In this document: piece by piece, positions 51,247-64,000 of the stretch
Layout: each line of letters opens with the position of its first letter
Position numbering within the stretch: position 1 is the stretch's first letter
DNA from: Rhizobiaceae bacterium
GTDB lineage: Bacteria; Pseudomonadota; Alphaproteobacteria; Rhizobiales; Rhizobiaceae
Direction of reading: 5' to 3'
DNA length: 64,000 nt
Assembly: GCA_019635755.1 (NCBI GenBank)
Contig: JAHBYW010000006.1
Location: forward strand, 254,001 to 318,000
The notes under the pieces: generated by a model
The model's input: only the letters and a program-made list of their open reading frames with translations
Told to the model about the DNA's origin: nothing
Databases searched by the model: none
Made by a program: the position numbers and the translations under genes

Positions 51247-52299
51247 TTATCCGGCGATCAAGGCGCCGAAGCGGTCGACCTCTTCCTCGGTCGACGCGAA
51301 GCTGGTGACGAACCGGCCCATGACCTCGCCGTCGGCGACGGCACCGTCGAAGCCTTCCGGCAGCGGTTCGACATAGAAGGCGACCCCGGCGGTCTTCAGG
51401 TCTTCCGCCACGTCCTTCGCCATCAGGGCGAAGACCATGTTCGCCTCCGCGTCCCAGGCGAGACGGATCTTGCGCGATTCCCGAATGTGCTCGACGAGGC
51501 GGTCCGCCATGCGGTTGGCGTGGCGCGCCGTCTTCAACCAGAGATCGTCGCTGAAATAGGCCTCGAACTGGGCGGACACGAAGCGCGCCTTCGAGAAGAG
51601 CTGGGCCGAACGCTTGTGCATGAAGCGGAACTCGTCGGCCTGCTTCGGGTCGAAGAGCACCAACGCCTCGGCGCACCAGCAGCCGTTCTTCGTCCCGCCG
51701 AACGAGAGCATGTCGACACCGCGCCGCCAGGTCATGTCCGCCGGCGTCGTTTCCAGCGCGACGAGCGCGTTGGCGAAGCGGGCCCCATCCATATGCACCG
51801 GCAGGGCGTGTCGCCGGGCCACGGCGGCGATCGCGTCGATCTGGTCGAGCGTATGGACGGTGCCGACCTCGGTGGTCTGCGTGATCGATATCGCGGTCGG
51901 GCGCCCGTAATGCAGGAACTCGGCCGGATAGCGGCCGATCGCGGCTTCGAGCCTTTCGGGTTCCATGCGCCCGAGCGGCCCGTCGACGAGGCAGAGTCGG
52001 CCGCCGCCGCCCAGGAATTCCGCCGCGCCCGCCTCGTTGGTGGCGACATGCGCGTCGCGATGGACGAACGCCACGCCGCCGGGCTTGGCAGCGGAGGCGA
52101 GCGCGAGCGAATTCGCCGCCGTTCCGGTGGCGACGAAGAAAACGGCCACCTCGCGCTCGAAGAGCACGGAGAACCGGTCGGTCACCGCCCGATCGAGGTC
52201 GCCGGCACCGTAGGCCCTGGAGAAGCCCGCCGCATGCCGGGCGAGGCCCGCCATGACGTCCGGGTGCGCGCCGGCCCAGTTGTCGGATGCGAAGATCAT
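51247..52299 (-). CDS. ltaE: Low-specificity L-threonine aldolase
   Basis: A 350-residue PLP enzyme splitting L-threonine or allo-threonine to glycine and acetaldehyde. The PLP lysine is Lys204 in LSFGGTKNG, Asp171 in PVHMDGARFANAL contacts the pyridine nitrogen, and His84 in HRDAHV stacks on PLP. ATG 52299 (MIFASDNWAGAHP) is the family start, with GAGG upstream. Open sequence to 52695 is ignored because it would overlap the gltB leader and lacks homology. Confidence 0.93.
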   Translation of the reverse strand: MIFASDNWAGAHPDVMAGLARHAAGFSRAYGAGDLDRAVTDRFSVLFEREVAVFFVATGTAANSLALASAAKPGGVAFVHRDAHVATNEAGAAEFLGGGGRLCLVDGPLGRMEPERLEAAIGRYPAEFLHYGRPTAISITQTTEVGTVHTLDQIDAIAAVARRHALPVHMDGARFANALVALETTPADMTWRRGVDMLSFGGTKNGCWCAEALVLFDPKQADEFRFMHKRSAQLFSKARFVSAQFEAYFSDDLWLKTARHANRMADRLVEHIRESRKIRLAWDAEANMVFALMAKDVAEDLKTAGVAFYVEPLPEGFDGAVADGEVMGRFVTSFASTEEEVDRFGALIAG

Positions 52300-52684
52300 G
52301 ATGTTCACCTCGATGCGAGCGGTCTTGTCGCGGCTTTTCCGGGTCGCTTCAAGGGTGTTGTCTCTGCCGGTCGTCCCGTTCACGGCCCCTGCGTCGGCGT
52401 AATAAAATTTCGTCAGCGCCGTTGATGGTTGAATCAAATTGCGTTGCAGGTTGCGGTTTTTTCCGATTCCGTCTTGAACCACTGCCTGAATTCTGCCATA
52501 CAGAAGATAGGACAGCATTGCTGTCTTATTTAACGCAGCATGGCTTGCCGCATTGGCGTCGCTTCGCGCCGGTGCGGCCGTCCTTGCGACGGAACTGCAA
52601 CGCGCGCGAGCGCGGCCCTGCTTGCTGAACGATCGCATGAACGCCGCCGCCTCGATGGTGGCGCACCGAACGGAGGAAGGGACG
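52300..52684. other. Divergent control region between threonine aldolase and gltB
   Basis: This 385-bp gap contains an AT-rich stretch (about 52400-52530) that likely carries promoters for both directions and the dyad at 52507-52529. I see no supported small gene. The 150 bp before gltB would form its leader. Confidence 0.5.
52507..52529. promoter_or_regulatory. Dyad upstream of gltB, candidate Lrp/AsnC-type operator
   Basis: Ten-base arms (ATAGGACAGC and GCTGTCTTAT, one mismatch) flank ATT. It lies about 155 bp before the gltB start in an AT-rich region. gltBD is Lrp-controlled in enterobacteria, so a Lrp-family site is plausible. It could equally be a short hairpin in the leader. Confidence 0.4.
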
Positions 52685-57388
<4,704 letters not shown>

Positions 57389-57498
57389 TTATCCTGGCCG
57401 CTGCGCTGCACCGGCGCGGCGGCTGTCACGAATGGCCTCGGCAGGCCGGGTACTGATCGCGCGCCGCCGCTCGGCGCCCTAGGGACGGATTTCGGACA

Positions 57499-58917
57499 AT
57501 GGGTAAGGTAACGGGTTTTCTGGAGATCGATCGCCGCGACCGGAAGTATCTGCCGGCGTCGGATCGCATCCGCAACTACAAGGAGTTCATGATCCCGCTC
57601 GGCGACGAGGGGACGCGCGACCAGGCAGCGCGCTGCATGAACTGCGGCATCCCCTACTGTCACACCGGCTGTCCGGTGAACAACCAGATCCCGGACTGGA
57701 ACGATCTTGTCTACCTGAACAACTGGGAGGAGGCCTCGCGCAACCTCCACTCGACCAACAACTTTCCCGAATTCACCGGCCGCGTCTGCCCGGCGCCCTG
57801 CGAGGCGTCGTGCACGCTGAACCTTGAGGAGACGCCGGTCACCATCAAGACGATCGAATGCGCCATCGTCGACAAGGCCTGGCAGAACGGCTGGCTGCGC
57901 CCCGAGGTGGCGACCGTGAAGACCGGCAAGCGCGTCGCTATCGTCGGTTCGGGCCCCGCCGGACTGGCCGCGGCACAGCAGCTTGCCCGCGCCGGCCACG
58001 CCGTCGACCTGTTCGAGAAGCACGCCAAGGCCGGCGGCCTCCTGCGCTACGGCATTCCGGACTTCAAGATGGAGAAGCATCTGATCGACCGCCGCGTCGC
58101 GCAGATGGAAGCGGAAGGCGTGACGTTCCACTACGGCGTTCATGTCGGGGTGAACAGGGATCCGGCCGAACTGATGGCGTCCCACGACGCCGTTCTCGTG
58201 ACCGGTGGCGCGGAGAAGCCGCGCGACCTGCAGATCGAGGGGCGGGAGCTAGCCGGCGTCCACTTCGCGATGGATTTCCTGCCGCAGCAGAATCGCCGCG
58301 TCGGCCAGGAGCCGCCGCTGAACAACCATCCCATCCTCGCCAACGGCAAGCGGGTCGTCGTCATTGGCGGCGGCGACACCGGTTCGGACTGCATCGGCAC
58401 CTCGATCCGCCAGGGCGCGCTGTCGGTCATGCAGCTTGAGATCATGTCGAAGCCGCCGGAGATGGAAGACAAGCTCGTCACCTGGCCGAACTGGCCGCTG
58501 AAGCTCAGGACTTCATCCAGCCACCAGGAAGGCGCGGACCGCGACTTCTCGGTCGTCACGCAACGCTTCTCGGGCGAGAACGGCCAGGTGAAGAAGCTGC
58601 ATTGCGTGCGCGTCGACGCCAAGATGCAGCCGATCGCCGGTTCCGAGTTCGAGCTGAAGGCCGACCTCGTGCTGCTGGCGATGGGCTTCGTTCATCCCGT
58701 GCACGAAGGCATGCTCGCCGCGCTGGGCGTCAAGCTCGATCCGCGCGGCAACGTGATGGCCAACGTCAACGACTACAAGTCGAGCGTCGACAAGCTCTTC
58801 GCCGCCGGCGACATGCGCCGCGGCCAGTCGCTGGTGGTGTGGGCGATCCGCGAGGGCCGGCAGGCCGCGCGCTCGATCGACGAATTCTTGATGGGGTCCT
58901 CGCTGCTGCCGCGGTGA
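57499..58917 (+). CDS. gltD: Glutamate synthase (NADPH) small subunit
   Basis: A 472-residue GltD that passes electrons from NADPH to GltB. The N-terminal cysteine clusters ([20 protein letters not shown] and [12 protein letters not shown]) hold 4Fe-4S centres. FAD binds at [20 protein letters not shown] and NADPH at [17 protein letters not shown] late [23 protein letters not shown] closes the FAD domain. The start ATG at 57499 gives the family N-terminus ([12 protein letters not shown]). Confidence 0.97.
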   Translation: MGKVTGFLEIDRRDRKYLPASDRIRNYKEFMIPLGDEGTRDQAARCMNCGIPYCHTGCPVNNQIPDWNDLVYLNNWEEASRNLHSTNNFPEFTGRVCPAPCEASCTLNLEETPVTIKTIECAIVDKAWQNGWLRPEVATVKTGKRVAIVGSGPAGLAAAQQLARAGHAVDLFEKHAKAGGLLRYGIPDFKMEKHLIDRRVAQMEAEGVTFHYGVHVGVNRDPAELMASHDAVLVTGGAEKPRDLQIEGRELAGVHFAMDFLPQQNRRVGQEPPLNNHPILANGKRVVVIGGGDTGSDCIGTSIRQGALSVMQLEIMSKPPEMEDKLVTWPNWPLKLRTSSSHQEGADRDFSVVTQRFSGENGQVKKLHCVRVDAKMQPIAGSEFELKADLVLLAMGFVHPVHEGMLAALGVKLDPRGNVMANVNDYKSSVDKLFAAGDMRRGQSLVVWAIREGRQAARSIDEFLMGSSLLPR

Positions 58918-58935
58918 TCCGCGGAAGCGCAGCGA

Positions 58936-60141
58936 TCAGGGGGTGATGGCGGTCGTCGTCTCCGGCCCGCGCGCCAGCGCATCGCTGGGAACGACATAGG
59001 TCATCCCGCCGAAATCGTCGGCGCGGCCCCGCTGCGCCGCCGGAGCGACGCCTTCGATTGCCAGCTTGTCGCCAAGCGATTCCGGCTCGGTCGGCTTGGA
59101 CGTGGCCGACATTCCGAGGAGCTCGCCGCCGCCGTCCAGTTCAGGATCCACCAGCGAAACCGGCACCGTGCGGTCGATCAGCGCGATACCGCCGGGGAAG
59201 GCGACGATCGGCGGAGCACCCGGGCCAAGCGGGTCGAGCGCGGGCAGCGTCTCGCCGGCGATCAGCTTCTGGAGATGACGCTCGACGTAATAGGCGATCT
59301 TGCGCTCGCCGGCCTTGGCGAGATTGACGCCATCGGCTGCGCGGAGGCGGGCCGGCTGGCCGTTGATGTCCGGGCCGCTGGCGGCGAAGCCGCCGCGCTC
59401 GTCGACGAAGCCGTCCCAGACATCGACATAGATGCCGCCCGCCGTCGCGATCGCCTGGCGGAAGATGTCGTTCATCGTGATCGCGTCCTGCGACATCTTC
59501 GACGACTTGAACGACGGCAGGCCCACCCAGATGAGCGGGACCTTCTGCTCCCGGACGGCCGCGGCCATGGCCGTGGCGCGGGCGGTGTATTCCTTGACCC
59601 AGTCGGCCGACATCGGCTCGAGCCGGTCCTTGTCGACCCGGATCTGCTGGCGATCGTTGGCGCCGATCAGCACGATCACCGCCGCCGGGCGCTCCGCCCG
59701 CATGAGAACCTTGACCTCGGACGGCCAGTCATAGACGTCGACGCGGGCGAAGCCGGACGAGCCCTGGGTCCGCTCGACGACCTTCACACCGGGATTCTGG
59801 CTGAAGACTGAGTTCAGGCCGTTGGCGAGGCCAGCGCCGAGGAAATCGCCCACCACCAGGATCGGCTTGGCCGTGTCGAGCTTGACCAACGGCGCCGGTT
59901 CGGCCGGCGCCTTCGCCACGGTCGACTTCTTCTTCGGCTTGGTGCGGTTCTTGGTGACCGCCTCCTTCTTCTCGACCTTGCTGCCGCCGAACAGCATCTC
60001 CATCAGCGTCCGCGGCTTCTTGTCCTGGGCGAACGCGGCGCCCGTGAGCGACGGCGACGCGACGAGCAGCGCCAGGGCCAGCACGAGCCCCGCCTTCAGG
60101 GCGGGGCGCAGGAGCGAACCTATGGTCGAGGATGGGGGCAA
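58936..60141 (-). CDS. SGNH/GDSL-fold DUF459 protein with degenerate catalytic site
   Basis: A 401-residue exported protein. An N-terminal signal/anchor ([19 protein letters not shown]) and a Lys/Pro-rich linker (~40-85) precede an SGNH-hydrolase domain (~92-290). The block I nucleophile position reads [11 protein letters not shown], with Phe100 instead of Ser. The block V His is replaced by Asn273 in [10 protein letters not shown], although Asp270 and the block III IGANDR are kept. Block I and V residues for hydrolysis are therefore missing, so a binding or structural role at the envelope is more likely than esterase activity. It is adjacent to an MltB-type transglycosylase gene, 6 bp away, on the same strand. 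The C-terminal ~100 residues are low complexity. Confidence 0.88.
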   Translation of the reverse strand: MPPSSTIGSLLRPALKAGLVLALALLVASPSLTGAAFAQDKKPRTLMEMLFGGSKVEKKEAVTKNRTKPKKKSTVAKAPAEPAPLVKLDTAKPILVVGDFLGAGLANGLNSVFSQNPGVKVVERTQGSSGFARVDVYDWPSEVKVLMRAERPAAVIVLIGANDRQQIRVDKDRLEPMSADWVKEYTARATAMAAAVREQKVPLIWVGLPSFKSSKMSQDAITMNDIFRQAIATAGGIYVDVWDGFVDERGGFAASGPDINGQPARLRAADGVNLAKAGERKIAYYVERHLQKLIAGETLPALDPLGPGAPPIVAFPGGIALIDRTVPVSLVDPELDGGGELLGMSATSKPTEPESLGDKLAIEGVAPAAQRGRADDFGGMTYVVPSDALARGPETTTAITP

Positions 60142-60147
60142 ATCGCG

Positions 60148-61371
60148 TCAGCGCCTCTTTATCGACGTCAGCACTTCCTTGCTGGGATGGCCGTCCTGCG
60201 TCAAGCCCGCCCGGGCCTGAAACGCCCGGATCGCGGCCTTCGTGCCTTCGCCGATCTTGCCGTCGATCTTGCCGTCGTAATAGCCGTGCATCGACAACTG
60301 CTGCTGCAATTCCTGCTTTTCCTCGAAGCTCAGGCGCGTGAACGGCCTGTTCCAGTCGCGCACCAGCCCGCCGTAGCCGGCGATCTCGTCGGCCAGGAGG
60401 CCGACGGCGAGCGCATATTTGTCGGCGTTGTTGTACGCCTTCAACACGAAGAAGTTCTTCGTCATCAGGAAGGCCGGGCCGCTGCGCCCGTCGAGCACCT
60501 TCAGCTCGGCATTGTCGCCGCCGTTGCGGAAGCCCTTTCCATTGGCACGGACGACGCCCATCTCCGACCAGGCCGACAGCTTCGCCTTGCCCCCGGGGAA
60601 CTTGCGTCCCGACGGCAGGGCAACCTCGTAGCCCCACGTCTTGCCGCTCTGCCACCCGTTCTTCCGCAGCAGGTTGGCGGCGGTCGCCAGCGCGTCCGGG
60701 ATCGAATTCCAGATATCCCGGCGGCCGTCGCCGTCGGCGTCGACGGCGTAGGCCTGGTAGCTGGTCGGAATGAACTGCGTGTGCCCCATCGCTCCGGCCC
60801 AGGAACCGGTCAGGTGGCTTTCGTCGATGTCGCCGCTCTGCAGGATCTTCAGCGCCGCGATGAGCTGCGTCGTCGCGAACTTCGTCCGCTTCTTGTCGGC
60901 ATAGGCCAGCGTCGACAGCGAGCGCACGACGTTGCGCATCACCGCGTCGTTCTTGAGGATCTCGCCGTAGTTCGACTCCATCGACCAGATGGCGAGGAGG
61001 ATGTGGCGGTCGACGCCGAACTTGCTCTCGATCCAGTCCAGCGTGGACTTGTGCTTGCGTGCCATCGCGCGGCCGACGGCGATCGAGTTCTCATGGACGC
61101 GGTTGTCGAAATAGTCCCAGACCGGCGCGGTGAACTCAGGCTGGAAGCGCGCCTTCTCCAGCACTTCCGGGTCCGGAGAGGACACGTCGCGGAAGGCGCG
61201 GTCGAAGGTGGTTCCGGAGACGCCATTCTTGGCCGCCACGGTCTTGAAGTTCGAAACCCACTTCCGGAACCCGGCATCGGCGCTGGCCGGCACCGTCGTG
61301 GCAAGGAAGGCGAGCGAGATGCCGGCGGCGGTCGCGGCGCTGACAAGGCGTCTGACAGTTGGGACGAGCAT
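60148..61371 (-). CDS. Lytic murein transglycosylase, MltB type with peptidoglycan-binding domain
   Basis: A 407-residue periplasmic enzyme cleaving peptidoglycan glycan strands with anhydro-muramyl product. A signal peptide ends VPASADA. The SLT_2 domain (~35-330) holds the catalytic Glu in [12 protein letters not shown] and the [17 protein letters not shown] motif. The C-terminal PG_binding_1 domain (~345-405) has [20 protein letters not shown] and [14 protein letters not shown] 61371 is chosen over the adjacent 61374 because AAGGAG lies 6 nt upstream rather than 3. It precedes the DUF459 gene in a probable operon. Confidence 0.94.
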   Translation of the reverse strand: MLVPTVRRLVSAATAAGISLAFLATTVPASADAGFRKWVSNFKTVAAKNGVSGTTFDRAFRDVSSPDPEVLEKARFQPEFTAPVWDYFDNRVHENSIAVGRAMARKHKSTLDWIESKFGVDRHILLAIWSMESNYGEILKNDAVMRNVVRSLSTLAYADKKRTKFATTQLIAALKILQSGDIDESHLTGSWAGAMGHTQFIPTSYQAYAVDADGDGRRDIWNSIPDALATAANLLRKNGWQSGKTWGYEVALPSGRKFPGGKAKLSAWSEMGVVRANGKGFRNGGDNAELKVLDGRSGPAFLMTKNFFVLKAYNNADKYALAVGLLADEIAGYGGLVRDWNRPFTRLSFEEKQELQQQLSMHGYYDGKIDGKIGEGTKAAIRAFQARAGLTQDGHPSKEVLTSIKRR

Positions 61372-61581
61372 CATGTTCTCCTTAGGAATGACCCGAAAGG
61401 ATCATTCATCCGCGAGCACGGTTATCAATTCGTTTACCATGGCCCCTTTCAACCCCGCCGCGCACCCCCACTGCGTACGAGCCCCGACGGGAATCACGCG
61501 GCGCGTTCAATAATCTTCAATTCCGGCGTGAAAATGTCGACTCACGCTTTGTTCAGGTGGTTGTGTCGGGTAGGTTCACGC

Positions 61582-62487
61582 ATGCGAAAAGTCCGCAAGG
61601 CTGTATTTCCGGTTGCAGGGCTGGGGACCCGGTTCCTCCCTGCGACCAAGGCGATTCCGAAGGAGATGCTCACCGTCGTCGACAAGCCGGTGATCCAGTA
61701 CGTGGTCGATGAAGCCCGCGAGGCCGGGATCGAGCACTTCATCTTCGTCACCGGGCGCAACAAGACGGTCATCGAGGACCATTTCGACGTCCAGGTCGAG
61801 CTTTACGACACGCTCGCGCAACGCGGCAAAGACGATCAGCTGGCGCGTCTGCAGCGCATGCAGCCGGCGCCGGGGCAGACCAGCTTCACGCGGCAGCAGG
61901 TGCCTCTCGGGCTCGGCCACGCGGTCTGGTGCGCGCGCGACCTCGTCGGCAACGAGCCCTTCGCCCTTCTGCTGCCGGACATGATCATGCAGTCGGAGGT
62001 CGGCTGCATGAAGGAAATGGTCGAACTCTACGAGCAGACCGGCAGCAATATCATCGCCGTGCAGGAATGCGCGCCGGAAGAGGCTCACAAATACGGCATC
62101 GTCGGGCGCGGCGAGGACCGCCATTCCGGCTTCCAGATCACCGACATGGTCGAGAAGCCGAAGCCGGGCACCGCTCCCTCGAACCTGTTCATCAACGGCC
62201 GCTACATCCTCCAGCCGGAGATATTCGACATCCTGCAGCATCAGGAAAAGGGCGCCGGCGGAGAGATCCAGCTGACCGACGCCATGCTGAAGCTGCGGAA
62301 GTCGCAGCCCTTCTACGGCTATCACTACACCGGCCGGACCTTCGATTGCGGCTCGCCAGAGGGGTTCGTGGAGGCCAATGTCGCCTTCGCACTTTGGCGG
62401 CCGGACATGCATGCGCAGGTGGCGCATGTGATCGAGCGCATGGTCGCAGACCTCAAGCCGGTCGAGCGTCGGCGGAGCCGGCGGTAG
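61582..62487 (+). CDS. galU: UTP-glucose-1-phosphate uridylyltransferase
   Basis: A 301-residue nucleotidyltransferase making UDP-glucose for exopolysaccharide, LPS and trehalose synthesis. The N-terminal signature [23 protein letters not shown], the [13 protein letters not shown] loop, the LLLPDMI metal site and the GEIQLTDAM motif are intact. ATG 61582 gives the usual [13 protein letters not shown] start. Its Shine-Dalgarno is weak. It is divergent from the transglycosylase across 210 bp and convergent with the beta-barrel gene, 8 bp away. Confidence 0.96.
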   Translation: MRKVRKAVFPVAGLGTRFLPATKAIPKEMLTVVDKPVIQYVVDEAREAGIEHFIFVTGRNKTVIEDHFDVQVELYDTLAQRGKDDQLARLQRMQPAPGQTSFTRQQVPLGLGHAVWCARDLVGNEPFALLLPDMIMQSEVGCMKEMVELYEQTGSNIIAVQECAPEEAHKYGIVGRGEDRHSGFQITDMVEKPKPGTAPSNLFINGRYILQPEIFDILQHQEKGAGGEIQLTDAMLKLRKSQPFYGYHYTGRTFDCGSPEGFVEANVAFALWRPDMHAQVAHVIERMVADLKPVERRRSRR

Positions 62488-62495
62488 CCAGCCGG

Positions 62496-64000
62496 CTACC
62501 GCTGCAGCTTCACGCCCAGGAAGACCGAGTTCGCGGTGTAGTCGCCGTCGGGCAGGGTGCTGCGGCCCGTTTCATGGCGCAGCCGGGTGGTGAGGCCGGC
62601 ATAGCGGTTCAGCCACCAGGTCAGGCTGCCCTCGGCGCTCAGCGTGGTGTCGGTGTCGTCCGAGCCGATATAGTCCCGCCACTCGGCGCCCAGCGTGATC
62701 GAGCCCGTCAGGTCGCGGCGCAGGCGACGCTCGAGCGACACGGTCGCGGTGTGCAGGAGCGAGCCGCTTTCGCCCGCAACCGTCGTGCCTTCGACGGTGG
62801 TGTTGGCGACCAGGCCGACGGTCGTGCCGCGATAGGGCGACCACGAGACGTCCGCCTCGACGGTTGCTCCTTCAATCGGCGCCAGCCTCGCATCGTCCAG
62901 AGTCTCGCGGATCCAGCCAGCAGACAGTTCGCCTGTCAGCTTCTCGTCCAGATTGAACTCGACCCCGCCGCGCGCGGCGACCCGGTCGGCGGAGCGCGCG
63001 TAGCCGCTGGCGTCGGTCTCCGTGTCCATGATGCGACGGCCGTACTCGACCTCGACGAAGGGCGTCAGGGACGGAGAAATCTCGTATCCACCGCGCAGCG
63101 CCAGCGTCGGCAGGGTAAAGTTGCGGTCGACCTGCGAGATCGTCGTGCCGTCGGACAGGGCCGCGTCGCCGTACCACTCGCGCTCGACCCGCCCGGTGAC
63201 GCTGAACCTGGCCTTGCCGAGGTTCTTGGCGAGGCCGAGACTTCCGTTCAGGGTCTGCAGCAGCGGCTGGGAGACGCTGCCCACGATCTCGACGGGCGAG
63301 TCCACCGATTCCGGTTGGCGCGAATAGCCGGCCGTGGCCGTGGCCGCGAATTCGTTGCCGAGCTCCAGCTCGAGCTGCCCGTCGATGCCGGCCTCGGTCT
63401 CCTCGACGGGGTTTCCGGCAAGCGACTTGCGGAACGTGCCGTAAGCGTCCACCGAGGCGGAGTGGCTCGACCAGTCGGACTCCGCGTTGAGCCGAAGCGT
63501 GGTTTCCGACAGCCAGGCGGGTCCGCCGGCCGCGCTGAGGTCGGAATTGGTCGTGTAGGTGATCCCGCTTTCCAGAGACGGCCGCAGGATGAACGAACCC
63601 ACGGTGATGCCAACGGGCGCGAACGGGTCGTCTTCCTCGTCCCGGTCGATGCCCTCGATGGCCGCCTCGGCCTCCGCGCGCGGGTCGACGGCGAGGTCGG
63701 TCTCGCTGTCCACCGTGCCGGCGCGCACGGTGCCGGTCGCGAGGCTGTCCTGCTCGTCTTCTACTGCGGTCGAGAGCCGCTCGCGGTCAGCATCGCTCGC
63801 GGGCCCGCGCCTGGCACGGCTGGCGGCTTCCTCGGCGCGCTGCATCGCCGTGGTCGGGCGTCGCCGAGGCGCGGCCTCGACCGGCTCGGCAAAGGTGTTC
63901 GTGCGCTCACCCGCCATCTCGTCGCCGGGAGAAGTAAGTCCATCCGCGGGCTCGACGGCCTCCGTCGCCGGTTCGTAGCCGACAACGGGAATGCCTTCAT
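62496..64000 (-). CDS. Outer-membrane beta-barrel protein (BBP2-like), 5' end outside window
   Basis: At least 501 residues are visible. The frame is open to the window edge, so the N-terminus, probably with the signal peptide, is missing. The first ~135 visible residues are acidic, Ala/Glu/Arg-rich and disordered-looking. From PVGITVGSFILRPSLESGITYTTNSD onward the sequence alternates polar and hydrophobic residues in antiparallel strands (YGTFRKSLAG, SFVEVEYGRR-like strands, LTWWLNRYAGLTTRLRHETG) and ends FLGVKLQR. This fits the outer-membrane beta-barrel BBP2 family, often linked with polysaccharide export in rhizobia. Its ending beside galU is suggestive but not proof of a joint role. Confidence 0.8.
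   Translation of the reverse strand, partial: EGIPVVGYEPATEAVEPADGLTSPGDEMAGERTNTFAEPVEAAPRRRPTTAMQRAEEAASRARRGPASDADRERLSTAVEDEQDSLATGTVRAGTVDSETDLAVDPRAEAEAAIEGIDRDEEDDPFAPVGITVGSFILRPSLESGITYTTNSDLSAAGGPAWLSETTLRLNAESDWSSHSASVDAYGTFRKSLAGNPVEETEAGIDGQLELELGNEFAATATAGYSRQPESVDSPVEIVGSVSQPLLQTLNGSLGLAKNLGKARFSVTGRVEREWYGDAALSDGTTISQVDRNFTLPTLALRGGYEISPSLTPFVEVEYGRRIMDTETDASGYARSADRVAARGGVEFNLDEKLTGELSAGWIRETLDDARLAPIEGATVEADVSWSPYRGTTVGLVANTTVEGTTVAGESGSLLHTATVSLERRLRRDLTGSITLGAEWRDYIGSDDTDTTLSAEGSLTWWLNRYAGLTTRLRHETGRSTLPDGDYTANSVFLGVKLQR

Overview
The window is high-GC, gene-dense chromosomal DNA from an alphaproteobacterium, most likely of the Hyphomicrobiales (rhizobia and relatives such as Mesorhizobium or Aminobacter). 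Pointers are cpdR, a suhB/MmgR-type small RNA beside a hisN-like gene, TGA-N9-TCA iron boxes, a rhizobial Pho box, a ROSE thermometer before an hsp20 gene, and dispersed GC-rich palindromic repeats. No phage, integrase, transposase or CRISPR was seen. The genes at both window edges are cut.

Layout. 1-2.1 kb: end of an acyl-CoA synthetase and a LIV-type binding protein. 2.2-6.5 kb: RND efflux pump with adaptor (minus strand). 6.6-15.6 kb: RpiR regulator divergent from an N-formylglutamate amidohydrolase-like hydrolase, a TRAP transporter, a glutamine-synthetase-like ligase, an aldehyde dehydrogenase and an iron alcohol dehydrogenase. This looks like a catabolic island working through gamma-glutamylated intermediates. 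15.7-21.8 kb: Pho-box-preceded ABC importer with a metal-dependent phosphodiesterase/phosphatase and an EamA transporter. 21.8-25.0 kb: VOC protein, then isobutyryl-CoA-type dehydrogenase, GNAT and 3-hydroxyisobutyrate dehydrogenase (valine catabolism).

25.0-38.0 kb is the most striking part, a complete heme-scavenging locus. Two large RTX proteins carry HasA-like hemophore domains (two in the first, one in the second) fused to calcium-binding RTX repeats with type I secretion-like C-termini. They flank a heme-type TonB-dependent receptor. Then come TonB, a small periplasmic protein, HmuS and the HmuTUV importer. Both promoter regions carry a TGA-N9-TCA (RirA-type) box over a TTGACT -35 element. 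Hemophore release, outer-membrane uptake, energisation, inner-membrane import and cytoplasmic handling are thus grouped, and only the type I exporter is missing.

38.1-46.5 kb: LysR regulator, amidohydrolase, and a divergent LIV-type ABC transporter operon ending in an AtzG-like protein and an AtzE-like amidase (amide scavenging). 46.6-52.3 kb: tRNA-Val(GAC), CpdR, a second N-formylglutamate amidohydrolase-like protein, an MmgR-like sRNA, HisN-like phosphatase, a lipase-like hydrolase, a small heat-shock protein under RpoH and ROSE control, and threonine aldolase. 52.7-64 kb: gltBD (glutamate synthase), a catalytically degenerate SGNH/DUF459 protein, an MltB-type lytic transglycosylase, galU and a cut outer-membrane beta-barrel gene.

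Functions come from motif recognition and family knowledge alone. No database search was run. Most starts were chosen from Shine-Dalgarno spacing and known family N-termini.
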